From positions 1-64,000 of the forward strand of contig CAXXVQ010000001.1 in the NCBI GenBank assembly GCA_963662245.2: a stretch of 64,000 nt of DNA, read 5' to 3'. Source of the DNA: JAFGVL01 sp963662245 (GTDB taxonomy: Bacteria; Bacteroidota; Bacteroidia; Bacteroidales; Paludibacteraceae). The position numbers were made by a program, and so were the translations under genes. How positions within the stretch are numbered: position 1 is the stretch's first letter; each line of letters starts with the position of its first letter. Shown here piece after piece: positions 62,366 through 64,000 of the stretch. The notes under the pieces were generated by a model. That model worked only from the letters and a program-made list of their open reading frames with translations. It made no database searches and had not been told where the DNA came from.

Positions 62366-63226
62366 ATGAAACGCATTTATATATGTATAATATTTCTGTC
62401 AGTTATCTGTAGCGGAAATGTGTTTGCCTCTGATCTTGAGGAAGATTTTAATATGAATACTTCGAATGTTGCATCCTCTTCCGAGGTTCAGAAAACGCTT
62501 AGTTCGGGTGTTTGGACTTTTTTTCGTGTTAATAAGAATTATAATAGTATACAGGAATGCGCTGTGTTAAGTTATAGTAGTTCAAATATGGGGTACATTA
62601 TTTCACCTGAAGTAAATAGTCCGTTAACACTTACTTTCAATGCTCGGTTACAAAACTCTGTTAATAATTCAAATTATGTTGAAATACTAAAGTCAGTTAA
62701 TAATGGTCCGTTTTCCACTGTGGAGCAGGTGGAAGTGTCTGGCAATAATTATGTACATTACACTGTGGCGATTAATGATGCAAGTGATAATGTGAGGATA
62801 AAGTTTCTTCGTGGAAAAAGTACTCTTTCTGAAAGTAGCAACTATAATATAATTCTGGACGATGTGAAAATAACAGCTACTTCTGTTATAACAAATTCAA
62901 CTGCTAAGTTGGAACTTAGATCAGAAAATAATCAACTTAGAAGTGGTCAAACAATCTGTTATTCTGCCGAAGACGAAGAGGGTAGTGTTGAAAAAGACTT
63001 AGTATTAACCAATACAGGTGCAACTGATTTATTAATTACTGGGATTAGTTTATTAGGCGGGATTTCTATTGTAAAAGCCCCCGATTTTTTTATTTCTCCT
63101 GGCATGTCAACAACATTGACTTTAAAAGGTTTCTTATATAATGTAGATTCACCTATTAGTATTATTACTATTCATAGTAATTCAAACGAGAATCCATCCT
63201 ATACCGTAAGTTTTCTTGGGCAATAG
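62366..63226 (+). CDS. Secreted protein with jelly-roll and ASH-like modules
   Basis: 286 aa. Signal peptide RIYICIIFLSVICSGNVFAS, then a beta-sandwich of the choice-of-anchor J type (about 25-175, ending SNYNIILDDVKI) and an ASH-like module (DLVLTNTGATDLLITGISLL). It ends FLGQ without the KVIVK-type sorting tail seen in its neighbours. The stop is 21 bp before the IS982 element, so the protein may have lost a C-terminal part in earlier rearrangement, or be secreted without surface attachment. Function unknown. Confidence 0.7.
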   Translation: MKRIYICIIFLSVICSGNVFASDLEEDFNMNTSNVASSSEVQKTLSSGVWTFFRVNKNYNSIQECAVLSYSSSNMGYIISPEVNSPLTLTFNARLQNSVNNSNYVEILKSVNNGPFSTVEQVEVSGNNYVHYTVAINDASDNVRIKFLRGKSTLSESSNYNIILDDVKITATSVITNSTAKLELRSENNQLRSGQTICYSAEDEEGSVEKDLVLTNTGATDLLITGISLLGGISIVKAPDFFISPGMSTTLTLKGFLYNVDSPISIITIHSNSNENPSYTVSFLGQ

Positions 63227-63247
63227 AAGTTTCTGATATTATTAATG

Positions 63248-64000
63248 ATGCGAATTAAGGGTTGAAATTAAAATATCAAATTAATAAAAGCAGCAGCAAT
63301 TCTTCCACATATAAAGGTCAATAAACCACTAGTAGAACGAACCTTGCTGGCTATTTGTATTTTTGTTTTTTCATTTAACCAGTTGAAAAGCGATTCAATT
63401 GGCTGTCTTACAGTTGAAACGACTGAGGAATATAAATCAGCCCAAGCCTTATTTTGTTGTTTTTCCCATTCTGTTTGTCCTTTAATTGCCTTTACAGGAG
63501 TTAAAATGGACAAGTTGTTTGTTTTCTTTTTCTCAGACCAGAATTCAGCATTTGAATAAGCTTTGTCTGCAACAATAGTACGGTTATACATGTCTTGAGA
63601 AGCTTCTTTAAGCATACATAAATCATGTTTTGAAGCCTCTGTGAAAAGCATTTGTTCTGGATGAGGCAAATGTCCTTTTCGTCTAAAAGAAATGGCGTGT
63701 AACTTCAATCCATAATAGTATATACCTTTGGTAGAGCAAAAGCCCTTGTCAGTAATTTCTTGTGCCACTTTTGAATTTCTTTTTCCTGAACATATTATAA
63801 TTGGCATAGAGTCTACAAGACTAATTTCTTTATCACAATCATTTGGCACAAAGTCATTAAACAAAGACAATGTAAGAGCTTTAAAGCCTTCATTGAGTCT
63901 ATTTATCCTTGTGTTGAAAGCCACATATGATGTGAGTTTTGGAAACCATTCACGAAGATGCTCACTTGCAAATTCATGAATCTTTTTCACTTTGTGATGT
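63248..64000 (-). mobile_element. IS982-family insertion sequence, second copy, cut by window end
   Basis: Identical terminal repeat ATGCGAATTAAGGGTTGAAA at 63248 and nearly identical interior to the copy at 11602-12652, in the same orientation. The right end and target duplication are beyond the window. Left flank is TAATG. Confidence 0.92.
63268..64000 (-). CDS. IS982-family transposase, second copy, N-terminus outside window
   Basis: The visible 240+ residues carry the same triad as the first copy (SLVDSMP, VADKAYSN, QPIESLFN). One difference was noticed: SSVVST here, SSAVST in the first copy. The frame is open at the window end, so the start lies beyond 64000. Confidence 0.9.
   Translation of the reverse strand, partial: HHKVKKIHEFASEHLREWFPKLTSYVAFNTRINRLNEGFKALTLSLFNDFVPNDCDKEISLVDSMPIIICSGKRNSKVAQEITDKGFCSTKGIYYYGLKLHAISFRRKGHLPHPEQMLFTEASKHDLCMLKEASQDMYNRTIVADKAYSNAEFWSEKKKTNNLSILTPVKAIKGQTEWEKQQNKAWADLYSSVVSTVRQPIESLFNWLNEKTKIQIASKVRSTSGLLTFICGRIAAAFINLIF

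Overview
The window looks like a metagenomic contig that joins two unrelated genomes. Bases 1 to about 6.41 kb are visibly more GC-rich and read like an anaerobic deltaproteobacterium (Desulfobacterota): a GT4 glycosyltransferase, a radical SAM/SPASM enzyme, an MFS carrier, an alpha/beta hydrolase, a FadL-type porin, and a MetS small subunit with the end of its NSS transporter. At about 6.40-6.42 kb two genes on opposite strands are both cut in mid-sequence, and AT-rich sequence of a Bacteroidota member begins. A misjoin is the simplest explanation.

The rest (6.41-64 kb) is Bacteroidota, probably an anaerobic Bacteroidales-like organism. Supporting features are promoter elements of the TAnnTTTG type, class III ribonucleotide reductase, pyruvate formate-lyase, a Bacteroides-type tyrosine integrase, and surface proteins with type IX secretion C-terminal signals. 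Layout: ABC exporter end (6.4-7.6 kb); a gene-poor stretch with two tiny related ORFs and a cobalamin riboswitch ahead of nrdD-nrdG (7.6-11.5 kb); an IS982-family element with a 5-bp target duplication (11.6-12.7 kb); the Cas12a locus (12.7-27.1 kb); PAP2 phosphatase; pflB-pflA-focA with four single-base frameshifts; MFS exporter, semialdehyde dehydrogenase, IMPACT protein; pyrB-pyrI with a leader-peptide/terminator region; flavin reductase, glyA, four-helix protein, phoH, FRG-domain protein, purC; tRNA-Ser; integrase; a three-gene putative defence cassette; an oxoamine synthase with TetR; and a cluster of secreted proteins ending at a second IS982 copy that runs off the window.

The Cas12a locus is the centrepiece. 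It holds a WYL regulator, a DUF1643 protein, a small membrane protein, a HIRAN protein, an unknown protein, a YggL-like protein, a 1244-aa Cas12a with all nuclease and crRNA-processing residues, a REP-associated transposase (RAYT), cas4, cas1, cas2 and an array of 49 identical-looking 36-nt repeats. The whole locus lies between two direct copies of a sequence of about 90 bp. The RAYT sits inside the cas operon, and its own reading frame carries in-frame copies of the palindrome that also flanks it. The array has a recognisable promoter at the leader end and, at the far end, a strong hairpin oriented to stop antisense transcription.

The second accessory region starts at tRNA-Ser (43.6 kb): integrase, then a GHKL-ATPase/PD-(D/E)xK-like protein, an HNH protein and a two-helix membrane protein. 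It is bracketed by a 16-bp direct repeat that encodes the same integrase C-terminal residues at both ends. A third point of interest is a secreted beta-helix protein gene interrupted by an (AT)10 tract, as expected for slippage-driven phase variation.
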